A stretch of DNA of 51,668 bases from Bryobacterales bacterium (GTDB lineage: Bacteria; Acidobacteriota; Terriglobia; Bryobacterales; Bryobacteraceae), in NCBI GenBank assembly GCA_026129915.1, contig JAHCHD010000014.1:1-51668 (forward strand), given 5' to 3'. A model generated the notes under the pieces. The model did not search any database, had not been told where the DNA came from, and saw only the letters and a list, made by a program, of their open reading frames with translations. Position numbers and translations under genes: made by a program. Below are positions 25,152 to 35,602 of this stretch, piece after piece (position 1 is the stretch's first letter; every line of letters starts with the position of its first letter).

Positions 25152-26387
25152 CTACCTTAATTCAGCAGCTTCGTCGGGCGGAAGCTGCGGATGATCGTCA
25201 TTGGCGGCGGACTCCAGCCGGGCGTAGCTGCCGCGCAAGTACTTAAGAATTGTGCTCAATACTCTAGCATGTAAGCTCTCGCTTACGCGGCTCCGGAGGC
25301 CCGAGTAGTTCTGTGCTCCACTCACCAGATCCTGCAAGAGCTGGCGGATGCGGGAATTGTGCCTGGCGAACTGGATCATGCGTTGTGGCACTGTGCCTAG
25401 GCCAGTTTCGCCAAGGTAGAAGACCCGTGCGAGTTTTGCGGCGAGTTCAAGTTCCTCTACGAAATCGTCACGAAGCAATTTGGTGTAGTGCGCTTCCAAG
25501 CTGGCGTCGTCGGACCGGGTGCGCGAGCCAACGACAGCCTGAGCGGCCAGTTCTCCGGAGCGCATCGCATAGTAGATGCCTTCGCCGGTGAGTGGGTCCA
25601 CCAGACCGGCGGCATCCCCGACGGCCAGCCACCCGTCGCCTGCGACCCGATTTTGCTGCCAGTGCCGGGTTTCAAGGGCGGGAATGAGATGTGCGAAGAA
25701 GGCAGCACCCTCCCATGCGATGCCGCGGTCGTCCAGGTAGCGCTCTAAGGCTGCGCGCATTTGCCCGTGGCTTGCGCCCTTCCCGCAGATTCCGGCAGAG
25801 ATATGGTCACCGCGTGGAAACAGCCACAGGTAGCCCTGCAGCCAGGAAAAGAACTGGAGGTCAATCTGGCTTGAGGCCACCGGAAGGTAGTATCCAATGG
25901 CGAGCATCGCATTCGAGGAATCCCACTCGGTGCCCAAACGCCGGAAGGGGTTCCGCGCGCCCGTGGCAAGGATGAGATAGTCAGCTTCCAGCGACGACTT
26001 CTTGCATTGCAAACGCCAGCCAGCGCCGCTGCGTTCCACGCTTGTTACCCGCGTCTGCTCCAGGTGGACTCCTGCAGATGTCGCACGATCGAGCAGCAAC
26101 TGGTTGAGTTCCTTGCGCGAGTAGATGAGGACAGGGTGCTGAAGGGAAACCTGATAAGGTTTGGCTTCGTCCGCCCGCAACTGGCAACGGGCAATGGCGG
26201 CATGTGGCTTGCTGAGGTCAGAAAGGAACGGAAACTGCAGATAGGCTTTCTGCGTTACGCCCCCCCCACAAGGTTTCTCCCAGGCCAGTTTCTCATCGAG
26301 AAGGCGCACCTGAAAACCTTGCCGCGAAAGGCATTCGGCGACCATTGCGCCCGCGGGGCCCCCGCCAATCACTGCTACCGACCGCAT
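25152..26387 (-). CDS. Geranylgeranyl reductase family FAD-dependent oxidoreductase
   Basis: 411 residues. N-terminal FAD-binding VAVIGGGPAGAMVAE, then PCGGGVTQKAY, typical of the family, and VGDAAGLVDPLTGEGIYYAM near residue 270 (flavin-contact motif). Members saturate prenyl chains of quinones, lipids or chlorophyll, or act as other flavin monooxygenase-like enzymes; the substrate here is unknown. It sits directly before hemL (10-base gap) and after the small lipoprotein gene (14-base gap), consistent with one leftward operon. Confidence 0.88.
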   Translation of the reverse strand: MRSVAVIGGGPAGAMVAECLSRQGFQVRLLDEKLAWEKPCGGGVTQKAYLQFPFLSDLSKPHAAIARCQLRADEAKPYQVSLQHPVLIYSRKELNQLLLDRATSAGVHLEQTRVTSVERSGAGWRLQCKKSSLEADYLILATGARNPFRRLGTEWDSSNAMLAIGYYLPVASSQIDLQFFSWLQGYLWLFPRGDHISAGICGKGASHGQMRAALERYLDDRGIAWEGAAFFAHLIPALETRHWQQNRVAGDGWLAVGDAAGLVDPLTGEGIYYAMRSGELAAQAVVGSRTRSDDASLEAHYTKLLRDDFVEELELAAKLARVFYLGETGLGTVPQRMIQFARHNSRIRQLLQDLVSGAQNYSGLRSRVSESLHARVLSTILKYLRGSYARLESAANDDHPQLPPDEAAELR

Positions 26388-26401
26388 ACGTTAATGTTGT
26401 C

Positions 26402-26821
26402 CTACTGCGGCTCTCCACCCTGTGGCGCGACGGGAGGATGCCCGGCAGGTAGCGGCGGTGATTCCCCGGTGGGAGGTGAAGGCATATCGCCGTGAGGCGT
26501 GGCCGCATGAGCGCCGGGAGCTTTGGGCTTCACCTTCCAAACGGCGCCATCGCGCTCCAGTTCATACTGCATGGTCATGCCGTTCTCCGGTCCCTGCCCT
26601 TTGGGAGAGAACAGCACTTCTGCCTCGCAACGGTCACCCTGGAAAGAGACGTTCCGCACGGTGATGTCGAGTTCGGTGAGGCTGAGATCGCCGCGCGAGG
26701 CGATGTATGACACCACGGCGCTACGAACCGCCTCGTTGTTATTGATGTCAGCTCGCTGGCACGCAGTGGCGCCAAGCAGTGCACAGCAGAGCAGTAAATG
26801 GAGCAGGGAGCGAGTAAGCAC
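26402..26821 (-). CDS. Small lipoprotein with proline-rich tail
   Basis: 139 residues from the GTG at 26821. That start gives a lipoprotein signal: TRSLLHLLLCCALLGATAC, with the lipobox ending at the Cys. The mature part has a short helical and beta region (VVSYIASRGDLSLTELDITV, VSFQGDRCEAEVLF) and a C-terminal run of Pro, Gly, His and Ala. A TATAAT element lies exactly six bases before the GTG, so the transcript may be leaderless. The frame is open farther upstream to 26878, but that would put the lipobox too deep. No function recognised. Confidence 0.65.
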   Translation of the reverse strand: MLTRSLLHLLLCCALLGATACQRADINNNEAVRSAVVSYIASRGDLSLTELDITVRNVSFQGDRCEAEVLFSPKGQGPENGMTMQYELERDGAVWKVKPKAPGAHAATPHGDMPSPPTGESPPLPAGHPPVAPQGGEPQ

Positions 26822-26827
26822 GCTCCC

Positions 26828-26833
26828 ATTATA
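26828..26833 (-). promoter_or_regulatory. -10 element (TATAAT) at the lipoprotein gene start
   Basis: On the minus strand the sequence is TATAAT, GGGAGC, then GTG. Transcription would begin at or next to the GTG, implying a leaderless mRNA. The -35 region is weak (TTCAGT about 17 bases upstream). Confidence 0.45.
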
Positions 26834-26883
26834 GTTGCCCGCCTGCTGACACTGAAGCCACACACCCGCCGCTGGCAAAGGAA

Positions 26884-27738
26884 CTATAGGTTCATTGCGG
26901 CCAGCACGCCGCGCTGGTAGGCATAGGACTCGTTCATACCGGGGAACGGGTCGTCGGCCTTGATCTCGTACTCGAGACCAACCTGACGCTTGTAGCCCAT
27001 CTTGGCAAGGGTCTGGAAGATTTTTGCGATGGGCATGGCGCCTCGTCCCACCTCGATATCGGAGCCCTTCACCATCAGGTCCTTGAGGTCCTTGATGTGG
27101 ACATCGAGGATGCGGCTGCCGCTCATTTCCAGCGCTTCGATGATATTGATGCCGGTGCGGGTGGTGTGGCCGAGGTCAACACAAAGGCCCATGCGGGGGT
27201 CCATATCCTTAATGTGAGGAAGCACGTCCTGCGGACCGGGGAAGTGCTTATCCTCGGTGCCATGGTTGTGGATGGCGACGGCGATGTCGTATTCCTTCAC
27301 GAACTTCTCGATCATGGGCAGTGTCTGCACTGTTGGGGCGATCACCATAAAGCCCATGCCGGAGTGCTTGGCATACTCAAAGTAGGCTCGCATCTCCGCT
27401 TCATCTTCCTTCTGCATGGTTACTGTGCCGCCGCCAATGATCTTCAGCCCCGCGTCCTCGTACTCCTTGCGTATGGCAGCCAGTTCCTCTGGGCTGGCTT
27501 CGTAAGGCAAATGGAAGCTCTTAGCACATACATGCTTCACCCCCAGATCCTGGATCATCTTGATGGCGGTGGGCCGGTCGAACTTGCGCAGCGAATATGT
27601 GGCTACAGAGAGCACAAACTCCGGCTTCGCGGCTGCTTGGGGGGCCGGACTTTGCGCGCAGGAGGCGGCAGCCAGTGTCCCGGCGGCCAGAGTGGCTCCG
27701 CCTAGGAAATTTCTGCGATTCAGTTTCGTGGACTCCAT
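26884..27738 (-). CDS. Exported sugar phosphate isomerase/epimerase-like protein
   Basis: 284 residues; ATG at 27738 with AAGGTG upstream. The N-terminus LNRRNFLGGATLAAGTLAAA is a twin-arginine signal that also contains a Cys suitable for a lipobox (AAASC), so it may be a Tat lipoprotein. The rest is a xylose-isomerase-like TIM barrel: VATYSLRKF, IIGGGTVTM, VAIHNHGTEDKH, GLCVDLGHT, DVHIKDLK and GLEYEIK, with metal-binding His, Asp and Glu. Members isomerise or epimerise sugars and polyols; the substrate is unknown. Divergent from the sulfatase gene, with a 118-base shared upstream region, hinting at a carbohydrate-use pair. Confidence 0.88.
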   Translation of the reverse strand: MESTKLNRRNFLGGATLAAGTLAAASCAQSPAPQAAAKPEFVLSVATYSLRKFDRPTAIKMIQDLGVKHVCAKSFHLPYEASPEELAAIRKEYEDAGLKIIGGGTVTMQKEDEAEMRAYFEYAKHSGMGFMVIAPTVQTLPMIEKFVKEYDIAVAIHNHGTEDKHFPGPQDVLPHIKDMDPRMGLCVDLGHTTRTGINIIEALEMSGSRILDVHIKDLKDLMVKGSDIEVGRGAMPIAKIFQTLAKMGYKRQVGLEYEIKADDPFPGMNESYAYQRGVLAAMNL

Positions 27739-27856
27739 CAGTCACCTTCCATACCGGGGATTATGCCTGCGCTCGGCAGGCTTGTGGTTCAAACGTACAT
27801 TATCAAAGTTTCCCCCAAGCTTGCGCTTCCAGCAACGTCGCGATAGGGTTTCGGAA

Positions 27857-29338
27857 ATGGACTTCTCTGGTCAAGCATCCAACGCGCGACGCGATTTTTC
27901 GAGGCGTTCGTTTCTTTCGGGCGCCGTGGGAGTTGGAATGGCGGCACTGGCGTTGCCCGGACGCGGCGCGCAAACGGAACGCAAGCTTCCGAACGTGGTG
28001 TTTGTGATGACCGACGACCACGGAGCCTGGGCCAACGGAATCTACGGCTGCACGGAGATCCAGACGCCAAACATCGACGCACTGGCTCGCGAAGGCATGC
28101 TGTTCACCAGAGCCTTTGCCTCCACGCCGGTGTGTTCGCCAAGCCGAGTGACATTCTTCACCGGGAAGCTCCCGTACGCCCACGGAGTGCAGGATTGGAT
28201 AATCCCCAAAGAGTCCTTTGGCCCGGAAAGCCGCCCCGTGTTGGCGGAACACGAGTCATTCCCTGAAGTGCTGGCCCGTAATGGCTATCACTTGGGGTTG
28301 AGTGGCAAGTGGCACATGGGTGGCGATGAACAAGCACAGGAGGGCTTCTCGTACTGGAGAACCGTGCCGGGTGGCGGCGGGCCGTATAAGGACGCTGAGT
28401 TTGTACTGAACGGCGAAACAAGAAGAATGCCGGGCTTTAAGACCGACCACGTGGGAGACGGCGCCGTGGAGTTTCTGAAACTGCACCAGCGCACCCGGCC
28501 CAACGACCCCTTCTTCCTGAATCTGAGCTTCTACGCTCCGCATACGCCGTACAACTTCCAGCCAGAAGAGTATCGGAAGCCCTACGAGAGCTCGAAGTTT
28601 TCGTGCTTTCCTCGTGACGAGCAGAACCCCCGCCAGAATACCGGTCTGGCTGCCAACCATCGCAACGAAGAGAGCATGCGCGCCTACTCCGCCCTCATCA
28701 CGGGCCTCGATGCCAATATCGGCAAGCTAATGCGGCAGCTCAAGGCGATGGGACAGAGTGAGAACACCCTGGTGATTTTCACCGCCGATCAGGGCTGGAA
28801 TGCGGGGCACCACGGGATGTGGGGCAAGGGCAATGGCACCGTGCCGCGGAACATGTACGAAGAGTCGATTCGGATCCCGATGATCTGGCGGCATCCGGGC
28901 AGCATCCCGGCGGGTACGCGGTGTGAGGCGATGGTATCAAGCTACGATTTCTTCCCCACGTTGCTTGGGTATCTGGGCCTCGAGACTGCGCCGGACAAAG
29001 ACCGCGTGGGAGAGAACTTCGCGCCCTTCCTGCGAGGAGAGTCACCCGCTTGGCGAGACAGGCTCTTCTTCGAGTACGCGGAAACGCGCAGCCTGCGCAC
29101 TCGCACCATGAAACTGGTGATGCGCGCGAAGCCTTGGGACAGCGAGCTTTACGACCTGGAAGTGGATCCGGGAGAAGAGCAGAACGTGGTTGAGGACGCA
29201 AAGTACGCGAGCCTGCGTGCGTCACTGACCAAGGAACTGGAGGGCTACTTCGCGAAGCGGGGTGCGCTGCCCATCGACGAATGGCAGAAGAGCGCGAATC
29301 GTACCGTGACCTTCAATAAGTCGATTTCAGACAAGTGA
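27857..29338 (+). CDS. Tat-exported type I sulfatase
   Basis: 493 residues from the ATG at 27857. The frame is open far upstream, but only this start places a twin-arginine signal (RRSFLSGAVGVGMAALALPG) at the N-terminus. Sulfatase features: PNVVFVMTDDHG with metal-binding Asp53 and Asp54, and the formylglycine motif PVCSPSR with Cys93. SGKWHMGG and ELYDLEVDPGEEQN are also family features. It hydrolyses sulfate esters, probably of a polysaccharide. Maturation needs a formylglycine-generating enzyme, which is not in the window; C-x-P-S-R is the motif that FGE or anSME converts. Convergent with rho. Confidence 0.93.
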   Translation: MDFSGQASNARRDFSRRSFLSGAVGVGMAALALPGRGAQTERKLPNVVFVMTDDHGAWANGIYGCTEIQTPNIDALAREGMLFTRAFASTPVCSPSRVTFFTGKLPYAHGVQDWIIPKESFGPESRPVLAEHESFPEVLARNGYHLGLSGKWHMGGDEQAQEGFSYWRTVPGGGGPYKDAEFVLNGETRRMPGFKTDHVGDGAVEFLKLHQRTRPNDPFFLNLSFYAPHTPYNFQPEEYRKPYESSKFSCFPRDEQNPRQNTGLAANHRNEESMRAYSALITGLDANIGKLMRQLKAMGQSENTLVIFTADQGWNAGHHGMWGKGNGTVPRNMYEESIRIPMIWRHPGSIPAGTRCEAMVSSYDFFPTLLGYLGLETAPDKDRVGENFAPFLRGESPAWRDRLFFEYAETRSLRTRTMKLVMRAKPWDSELYDLEVDPGEEQNVVEDAKYASLRASLTKELEGYFAKRGALPIDEWQKSANRTVTFNKSISDK

Positions 29339-29375
29339 GACGGGGCAGTCGCTCGCGGTGAGTAACTGCCCCGTC
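29339..29375. terminator. Hairpin between sulfatase gene and rho
   Basis: GACGGGGCAGT (29339-29349) pairs with ACTGCCCCGTC (29365-29375) across a 15-base loop. It begins one base after the sulfatase stop and 11 bases from the rho stop. T-runs are weak on both sides, so its efficiency as a terminator is unclear. Confidence 0.5.
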
Positions 29376-29386
29376 TTGGGTTGCAA

Positions 29387-30856
29387 TTAGCCGTTCATGG
29401 CGTTGAGGAACTCCGCATTGGTGCGGGTCTTGCCGAGCTTGTCGAGCAACAGCTCCATGCTCTCCACCGCGGAGAGCGGATTGAGCACCTTACGCAGGAT
29501 CCACACCCGGTTCAGTTCTTCGCGCGGCATCAACAGTTCCTCCTTGCGGGTACCGCTCTTGTTGATGTCGATGGCCGGGAAGACGCGCTTATCCACGAGC
29601 TTCCGGTCAAGGTGAATTTCCATATTGCCGGTGCCCTTGAACTCTTCAAAGATCACGTCGTCCATGCGACTGCCGGTATCGATGAGTGCGGTGGCAATAA
29701 TCGTGAGCGATCCACCCTCTTCAATATTGCGTGCTGCGCCAAAGAAGCGCTTGGGACGCTGAAGCGCGTTGGAGTCTACGCCGCCAGAGAGCACCTTGCC
29801 CGAGGGAGGAACGATTGTGTTGTAGGCACGCGCTAGACGAGTGACCGAATCGAGCACAATCACTACGTCGCGTTTATGCTCAACCAGACGCTTGGCCTTC
29901 TCGATCACCATTTCCGCCACTTGCACGTGGCGGGTGGCGGGCTCGTCGAAGGTGCTGCTGATCACCTCGCCGCGCACGGAGCGCTGCATGTCGGTGACTT
30001 CTTCCGGCCGCTCGTCGATCAGGAGTACGATGAGCGCCACTTCAGGGTGGTTTGTGGTGATGGAATTGGCGATGCTCTGCAGTAGCATCGTTTTGCCAGT
30101 GCGCGGAGGCGCCACAATCAAACCGCGCTGCCCTTTCCCGATGGGCGTCAGCAGATCCATAATGCGGCCGGAATAATTGTCCTTCGCCGTTTCGAGCCGC
30201 AGCCGTTCCTCCGGGTAGAGAGGCGTGAGGTTGTCGAAGAAGATCTTATTGCGGGCTTCCTCGGGTGGCTCGAAGTTGATGGCGTCTACTTTAATGAGGG
30301 CGAAGTAGCGCTCGCCTTCCTTGGGCGGACGAATCTGGCCGGAGATGGTGTCACCGGTGCGCAGATCGAATCGGCGGATCTGCGAGGGGGAGACGTACAC
30401 GTCGTCCGGACCGGGCAAATAGTTGTATTCCGGCGCACGCAGAAAGCCGAACCCGTCGGGCAAACATTCCAGCACGCCTTCAGAGAAGATAAGGCCGCTC
30501 TTTTCGGCTTGAGTCTGCAGGATCTTGAAGATCAACTCCTGCTTGCGCATGCCGGCAGCGCCTGCAACTCCCAGTTCTTTGGCGATCTGGTTGAGGTTCT
30601 GGATGCTCATGTCTTTGAGCTCCACCAGATCAAGAGTGGGAGAAGTTGCCTGCTCCTTTGGAGACTGCTCTATGCGTCCGCGGCCCTGTGGGTCGAGGTT
30701 TTCCCGTCGACCGTGGCCTCCGCCACTGCGCCGGCGGCCGCCGCCCGATTCCGGCATGGCCGAAATAGGCTCCTTCGCCGGTTTCGGCGTGGTTGATTCG
30801 GCAACCTCGGTGGCGCCAGTTACTGGCTGGTCCTGATTTTCCAGATCGCTTGCCAA
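29387..30856 (-). CDS. rho: Transcription termination factor Rho
   Basis: 489 residues. It begins at a TTG (30854-30856) with AAGGAG ten bases upstream. The first ~75 residues are a charged, Gly/Arg-rich insertion ([16 protein letters not shown]). The Rho N-terminal helix domain ([14 protein letters not shown]) and the cold-shock-like RNA-binding domain ([15 protein letters not shown]) follow. The ATPase has P-loop APPRTGKTM, then [13 protein letters not shown] and the Q-loop region. Hexameric Rho terminates transcription using ATP. The gene overlaps the end of engB by 37 bases, so translation is probably coupled. The final residues [15 protein letters not shown] are highly typical of Rho. 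Confidence 0.97.
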   Translation of the reverse strand: MASDLENQDQPVTGATEVAESTTPKPAKEPISAMPESGGGRRRSGGGHGRRENLDPQGRGRIEQSPKEQATSPTLDLVELKDMSIQNLNQIAKELGVAGAAGMRKQELIFKILQTQAEKSGLIFSEGVLECLPDGFGFLRAPEYNYLPGPDDVYVSPSQIRRFDLRTGDTISGQIRPPKEGERYFALIKVDAINFEPPEEARNKIFFDNLTPLYPEERLRLETAKDNYSGRIMDLLTPIGKGQRGLIVAPPRTGKTMLLQSIANSITTNHPEVALIVLLIDERPEEVTDMQRSVRGEVISSTFDEPATRHVQVAEMVIEKAKRLVEHKRDVVIVLDSVTRLARAYNTIVPPSGKVLSGGVDSNALQRPKRFFGAARNIEEGGSLTIIATALIDTGSRMDDVIFEEFKGTGNMEIHLDRKLVDKRVFPAIDINKSGTRKEELLMPREELNRVWILRKVLNPLSAVESMELLLDKLGKTRTNAEFLNAMNG

Positions 30857-31407
30857 AGTTCTTTCACTCCTTGCCCGGTTTGGGCGGAAACCGCGATTAC
30901 TTCCCGCTTGGGGACCTCGCTTCGTATCTTTTCGACCTGTTGCTTCACCTGGCCGACTCCTCGCATCTTGTCAGCCTTAGTCGCCACCACCAGAAAATCC
31001 CGATGGTTGAATTCCAGCCACTCGCGCAATTGCCGGTCTGAATCCATCCACCCTCGCCGCATATCCAGCAGGCAGATGCACAGGCGCAGGCACTCGCGGT
31101 GCTGCAGGTACTCGTTGATAAACCCGGCCCAACTGCGCCGGATGGCTTCGGGCGCTTTCGCGTATCCATAACCGGGCAGGTCCACCAGCCTTGACTTGCC
31201 ATCGAGGTCGAAAAAATTGATTTGCTGGGTACAACCGGGGCGACTGCTGGTAAACGCCACCTTCTGGTTGCCAGCCAAACGATTCAGCAAGCTGGACTTA
31301 CCTACATTGCTCCGGCCAAGAAACGCAATCTCCGGCTTGGGTTCCGCCGGAAACTGCGCTGCGCTGGTTGCGGAAATCAGGAATTCGACTTGCATCACCG
31401 CAGCCAT
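30820..31407 (-). CDS. engB: Ribosome biogenesis GTPase EngB/YsxC
   Basis: About 195 residues from the ATG at 31407; ATG 31395 is an alternative, and the open frame up to 31461 adds a Gly/Pro-rich stretch that does not look coding. G1 motif [11 protein letters not shown]3 DLPGYGYA and G4 TKADK are present, plus the switch [14 protein letters not shown] typical of EngB. It assists assembly of the 50S ribosomal subunit. lon ends 73 bases upstream. The order lon-engB resembles the lonA-ysxC arrangement of Bacillus. Its last 37 bases overlap the start of rho. Confidence 0.93.
   Translation of the reverse strand: MAAVMQVEFLISATSAAQFPAEPKPEIAFLGRSNVGKSSLLNRLAGNQKVAFTSSRPGCTQQINFFDLDGKSRLVDLPGYGYAKAPEAIRRSWAGFINEYLQHRECLRLCICLLDMRRGWMDSDRQLREWLEFNHRDFLVVATKADKMRGVGQVKQQVEKIRSEVPKREVIAVSAQTGQGVKELWQAIWKIRTSQ
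30867..30872 (-). promoter_or_regulatory. Shine-Dalgarno deciding the TTG start of rho
   Basis: On the minus strand AAGGAG is followed by ten bases and then TTG GCA AGC. The site lies inside engB. No ATG with a comparable site is nearby. Confidence 0.6.
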
Positions 31408-31480
31408 CGCACGCAACCCGCCGGGTTCGCCCGGGCGCCCGAACCCGGCGACCCCGGGCAAATGAGGCGTCCGCGGGCGA

Positions 31481-33955
31481 TTAGTGCATTACCTTTCCGT
31501 CGCCATGGCTCGCCGCCACGTCTACTGGGGGCGTGGCAGGCGCCAGAGGCACGGCTTCAATCTCCCGCTCAAGCGCAAGCTTGAGCACTTCGTCCATGGA
31601 CTCCACGAAGTGGATGCGCATGTCCTTGCTAATATATTCAGGCACCTCGGGCATGTCCTTCTCGTTGTCTTTCGGAAGGATCACTTCGGTGATGCCGTGA
31701 CGGTGCGCGGCTAGGATCTTCTCCTTCACACCGCCGATGGGCAGCACCTTGCCCCGCAGCGTGATTTCGCCGGTCATGGCGATGTCGCCACGTACGGGAA
31801 TGTTGGTGAGCGCACTGCAGAGCGTGGTGGCGAGGGTGATACCGGCAGAAGGGCCGTCTTTGGGGATGGCCCCCTCCGGGACGTGCACATGGATGTCCAA
31901 GTGCCGGTAGAAGTCCCGGGGAATACCCAGTGCTTGCGCGCGTGAGCGGATGTAGCTCATCGCAGCCTGGGCGGATTCCTGCATCACATCCCCCAGCTTG
32001 CCGGTGGTAGTCAGCTTTCCGCGGCCATCCATGACGGTGGCTTCCGTGGTGAGGATCTGCCCCCCCACTTCCGTCCATGCGAGGCCAGTGGTGGCACCCA
32101 CTTCGTTTTGGCGGTCGGTCTTAAGGTCGCGGAACTTGGGTGGCCCCAACAACTTACCTACGGTGCCAGCGTCAATCTTTACTGAATTGTCTTCGGTCCG
32201 CTTCGCTTTACCGGCGGACTTCGTCTTTACAGGAGGCGCCACGCCAGCGGCCTCAGCTTTGGCCGCCTGCGTCACGACGTCACGGGCGATCTTTCGGCAT
32301 ACGTTGCCAATCTCGCGCTCAAGGTTACGGACACCGGCCTCGCGCGTGTAATCACGAACGATGGTGTTCAGTCCGTCTTCCAGGAACCGCAAGCGGTTGG
32401 TATCGAGTCCTGACTGTTCCAATTGCTTGGGAACCAGGAAGCGCTTTGCGATTTCCATCTTCTCGAGTTCGGTATAGCCCGAGAGGCGGATGACCTCCAT
32501 GCGGTCCTGGAGCGCCGGAGGGATGGTGTGCAGCACATTTGCCGTGGCGATGAAGAACACGCCGCTGAGGTCGTACTCGACGTCCAGATAGTGGTCAGTA
32601 AAGGAAGTATTCTGCTCGGGGTCCAGCACTTCCAGCAGAGCGGCTGATGGATCGCCCCGGAAGTCAGTGGACATCTTGTCGATCTCATCCAGCATAAAGA
32701 CCGGGTTAACCGTCCCAGCCTTCTTCATCATTTGAAGAATCTGCCCGGGCAACGCACCGATGTAGGTGCGCCGGTGTCCGCGGATTTCCGCCTCATCCCG
32801 CACCCCGCCGAGGGACAGACGGACGAACGGGCGACCGGTGGCCTTAGCGATAGACATCCCGAGGGAGGTCTTGCCAACGCCCGGAGGACCAACGAAACAG
32901 AGGATCGAACCCTTGGGCTGCTTCACCAGATGGCGCACCGCCAAAAACTCCAGGATGCGCTCTTTGATCTTCTCGAGTCCGTAGTGATCGGATTCCAGCA
33001 CGGATTGGGCGTGGCTGAGGTCCTGGATTTCTTTGGCCTTTTTCTTCCAGGGCACGGCGAGCATCCAGTCGAGGTAGTTTCGTGAAACAGTGGATTCGGC
33101 GGACATGGGCGGCATGTTCTCCAGCCGCTTCAATTCCGCCAAAGCCTTCTCCTTGGCGTCCGCGGTCATGCCGGCGGATTCGATTTTCGATCGCAGCTCG
33201 TCGATTTCGCTCTTCTCGCCGCGGCCAAGTTCCTTCTGGATTGCCTTGATCTTTTCGTTAAGGTAATACTCTTTCTGCGCGCGCTCCATCTGGCGCTTCA
33301 CTCGCCCCTGGATGGTGCGATCAACATTCAGCTTCTCAATCTCGATGTCGAGCATCTCCGCCACGCGGTTCAGGCGGTCGAGCGGGTCGAAGATCTCCAG
33401 CAGTTCCTGCTTCTCCTCAATGGTGAGTTGCAGGTTGGCGCCAATCGTGTCGGCCAGTTTGGCGGGTTCATCTGAGCGGACCGCCGCCACCATCGATTCG
33501 TAGTTCAGGTTTTGGCTGAGCTTCACGTACTGCTCAAATAGGCCAGTGACACGGCTCACCAGAGAGCTCAGCACCGGACCGGCCTCGGCCTTGGAGACCG
33601 CAGTACGCACTACCGCCCGAAAGTAGCCATCCTCATCGGAGACGCTCACAATGCGAGCGCGTTCGATGCCTTCTACCAGCACCTTGATGTTGCCGTCAGG
33701 CAGTTTCAGGCTCTGGACGATGCTGACGATGGTTCCAACCTTGTAGATTTCCTCAGGGCTTGGCTCATCGATCGACGCGTCGTGCTGCGTGGCAAGAAAC
33801 AGCTTCTTGTCCCCGCCGAGGGCATCTTCTAATGCGCGTACGCTTGACTCCCGTCCCACCACGAAGGGCGTCATCATAAACGGGAAGATCACGACATCGC
33901 GGACAGGCATCATGGGGAGCCGTCGTGTGTCGGGTTTTTCTTTGGGTGATGCCAT
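31481..33955 (-). CDS. lon: ATP-dependent protease Lon
   Basis: 824 residues from the ATG at 33955 (GGA about eight bases upstream; the frame is open to 34009). The N-terminal substrate domain starts [17 protein letters not shown]. The AAA+ domain has Walker [11 protein letters not shown] and Walker [12 protein letters not shown]. The protease domain has the Ser-Lys dyad: Ser703 in KDGPSAGIT and Lys746 in GGVKEKIL. An extra lysine-rich linker ([15 protein letters not shown]) lies between the AAA+ and protease domains. Lon degrades misfolded and regulatory proteins. It follows clpX by 108 bases and precedes engB. Confidence 0.97.
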   Translation of the reverse strand: MASPKEKPDTRRLPMMPVRDVVIFPFMMTPFVVGRESSVRALEDALGGDKKLFLATQHDASIDEPSPEEIYKVGTIVSIVQSLKLPDGNIKVLVEGIERARIVSVSDEDGYFRAVVRTAVSKAEAGPVLSSLVSRVTGLFEQYVKLSQNLNYESMVAAVRSDEPAKLADTIGANLQLTIEEKQELLEIFDPLDRLNRVAEMLDIEIEKLNVDRTIQGRVKRQMERAQKEYYLNEKIKAIQKELGRGEKSEIDELRSKIESAGMTADAKEKALAELKRLENMPPMSAESTVSRNYLDWMLAVPWKKKAKEIQDLSHAQSVLESDHYGLEKIKERILEFLAVRHLVKQPKGSILCFVGPPGVGKTSLGMSIAKATGRPFVRLSLGGVRDEAEIRGHRRTYIGALPGQILQMMKKAGTVNPVFMLDEIDKMSTDFRGDPSAALLEVLDPEQNTSFTDHYLDVEYDLSGVFFIATANVLHTIPPALQDRMEVIRLSGYTELEKMEIAKRFLVPKQLEQSGLDTNRLRFLEDGLNTIVRDYTREAGVRNLEREIGNVCRKIARDVVTQAAKAEAAGVAPPVKTKSAGKAKRTEDNSVKIDAGTVGKLLGPPKFRDLKTDRQNEVGATTGLAWTEVGGQILTTEATVMDGRGKLTTTGKLGDVMQESAQAAMSYIRSRAQALGIPRDFYRHLDIHVHVPEGAIPKDGPSAGITLATTLCSALTNIPVRGDIAMTGEITLRGKVLPIGGVKEKILAAHRHGITEVILPKDNEKDMPEVPEYISKDMRIHFVESMDEVLKLALEREIEAVPLAPATPPVDVAASHGDGKVMH

Positions 33956-34063
33956 GCTAGTTCCAGTGACGAAATGAAGCCCTTGCGAGATCGGGAAATC
34001 ACAACCCAATCCAGCTTAAGGGAAAGCGGGGAGACGAGCCAGGGTACTGAATTAATTGTAGCG

Positions 34064-35326
34064 CTAACCAGCCTTCTCCAGAAGGCCGAGGTTGATGTTG
34101 CGGGAAACCACCATCTCCTTGGTGACCACAAATTCCTTGATTTTCTTGTACGAAGGCACGTAGTACATCAAGTCGAGCATCAAGTCTTCGAGGATCATCC
34201 GCAAACCGCGGGCTCCGAGTTTCCGCTCTAAAGCCATTTGTGCAATAGCCTCGATTGCCTCTTCGCTAAACTTGAGCTTGACGTTCTCAAACTCGAACAG
34301 TTTCTGATATTGGCGCATCAGGGCGTTCTTGGGTTTCGTAAGAATCTGCACGAGTGCGGCCTTGTCCAGGTCGTCCAACACAGCCGCAACCGGCAGACGC
34401 CCGATCAATTCCGGAATAAAGCCATACCGGATTAGGTCCTGAGGCTGCATTTCCTGCAATAACCGGGTATCACGCAGCGACGAGGCGGATGGCTTGTTCG
34501 GATCAGCGCCATCAATGAAGCCAATCGTCTTCTGGCCGAGGCGCTGAGAGATGATCTTCTCCAGACCCACAAATGCCCCACCGCAGATAAACAGAATATT
34601 TGTGGTATCCACCGGGGTAAATTCCTGGTGGGGGTGCTTGCGGCCACCCTGTGGAGGCACATTCGCGATGGTACCTTCCAAAATCTTCAGAAGGGCCTGC
34701 TGGACACCTTCTCCCGAAACATCGCGCGTGATGGACGGGTTTTCGTCCTTCTTGCTGATCTTGTCGATCTCGTCGATGTAGATGATGCCCTGCTGGCAGC
34801 GCTGGACGTCCCAATCTGCATTCTGCAACAGACGGAGGATGATGTTCTCAACGTCTTCGCCCACATATCCAGCTTCTGTAAGCGTGGTGGCATCGACAAT
34901 TGCGAACGGGACATCAAGAATGCGGGCAAGCGTCTGCGCCAGCATCGTCTTGCCGGTACCGGTGGGGCCCACCAGCACGATATTCGACTTGGAAATCTCC
35001 ACGTCGTTTGATCGCTGCCGGTTCATCTGCACGCGCTTATAGTGGTTGTAAACCGCAACCGCCAGCTTCTTCTTGGTAGCGTGCTGGCCCACTACGTATT
35101 GGTCAAGATACTCTTTGATTTCAAGAGGTTTGGGCAACTTGCCCATGGAAACTTGCGGGGCTTCGGCCTGGTCGTCTTCGAGAATGGAGTTGCAGACGCC
35201 AACGCACTCGTCACAAATATAGGCTCTTGGGTAGTCACTGGGGGAGGAGATTAGCTTTCCAACCTGGTCCTGGGTCTTGCCGCAAAAGGAGCAGCGCAAT
35301 GTTTCCATCGGTCCCGTCCGTTTCAA
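34064..35326 (-). CDS. clpX: ClpX ATPase, substrate-binding subunit of ClpXP
   Basis: 420 residues if translation begins at the TTG at 35326 (GGAG and AAGGTG just upstream); an ATG at 35308 would give 414. The zinc-binding domain has CSFCGK and CDECVGVCN. Walker A is [10 protein letters not shown] and Walker [11 protein letters not shown]. The pore loop is in [10 protein letters not shown], and [14 protein letters not shown] follows. ClpX unfolds proteins and feeds them to ClpP. clpP, commonly between tig and clpX, is absent here. The gene has its own plausible promoter at 35525-35553. Confidence 0.96.
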   Translation of the reverse strand: MKRTGPMETLRCSFCGKTQDQVGKLISSPSDYPRAYICDECVGVCNSILEDDQAEAPQVSMGKLPKPLEIKEYLDQYVVGQHATKKKLAVAVYNHYKRVQMNRQRSNDVEISKSNIVLVGPTGTGKTMLAQTLARILDVPFAIVDATTLTEAGYVGEDVENIILRLLQNADWDVQRCQQGIIYIDEIDKISKKDENPSITRDVSGEGVQQALLKILEGTIANVPPQGGRKHPHQEFTPVDTTNILFICGGAFVGLEKIISQRLGQKTIGFIDGADPNKPSASSLRDTRLLQEMQPQDLIRYGFIPELIGRLPVAAVLDDLDKAALVQILTKPKNALMRQYQKLFEFENVKLKFSEEAIEAIAQMALERKLGARGLRMILEDLMLDLMYYVPSYKKIKEFVVTKEMVVSRNINLGLLEKAG

Positions 35327-35524
35327 GCGTCACCTTCTCCAGTCATAGGGGCTTCAGCCCGAGAGCATCCCTGGACATTCCTAACTCTCGCCACGAGTTG
35401 CAGCCCGCGGCGAAGCCGGAAACATCCCGCGGAAGCGACCGTCTTCGTCGGACCTCCTGTTCCCGTGTGGAACAATCCTGGTTCGAAACGAAGGCCAGCA
35501 CCTTGCCGCTTCTAGTTTACTCGC

Positions 35525-35553
35525 TTTATCTAAGTTTCGCTCCTTCAATTCAA
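35525..35553 (-). promoter_or_regulatory. Candidate sigma-70 promoter for clpX
   Basis: On the minus strand, TTGAAT, a 17-base spacer and GATAAA (four of six matches at each box). It lies about 200 bases before clpX and 49 bases after the end of tig. Confidence 0.35.
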
Positions 35554-35602
35554 CCATGAAGAGGGGAGAGAATGAAAAGCGAAGCCCGCCTAACCCGCAG
35601 GC

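Noticed and set aside
35470..35500. GGTTCGAAACGAAGG-like T-loop suggesting a tRNA
   Set aside because: No acceptor or anticodon stems could be folded around it.
35385..35560. Minus-strand frame of about 58 codons between tig and clpX, considered as a remnant of clpP
   Set aside because: No ClpP Ser, His or Asp motif; the translated sequence is Arg-rich and not family-like.
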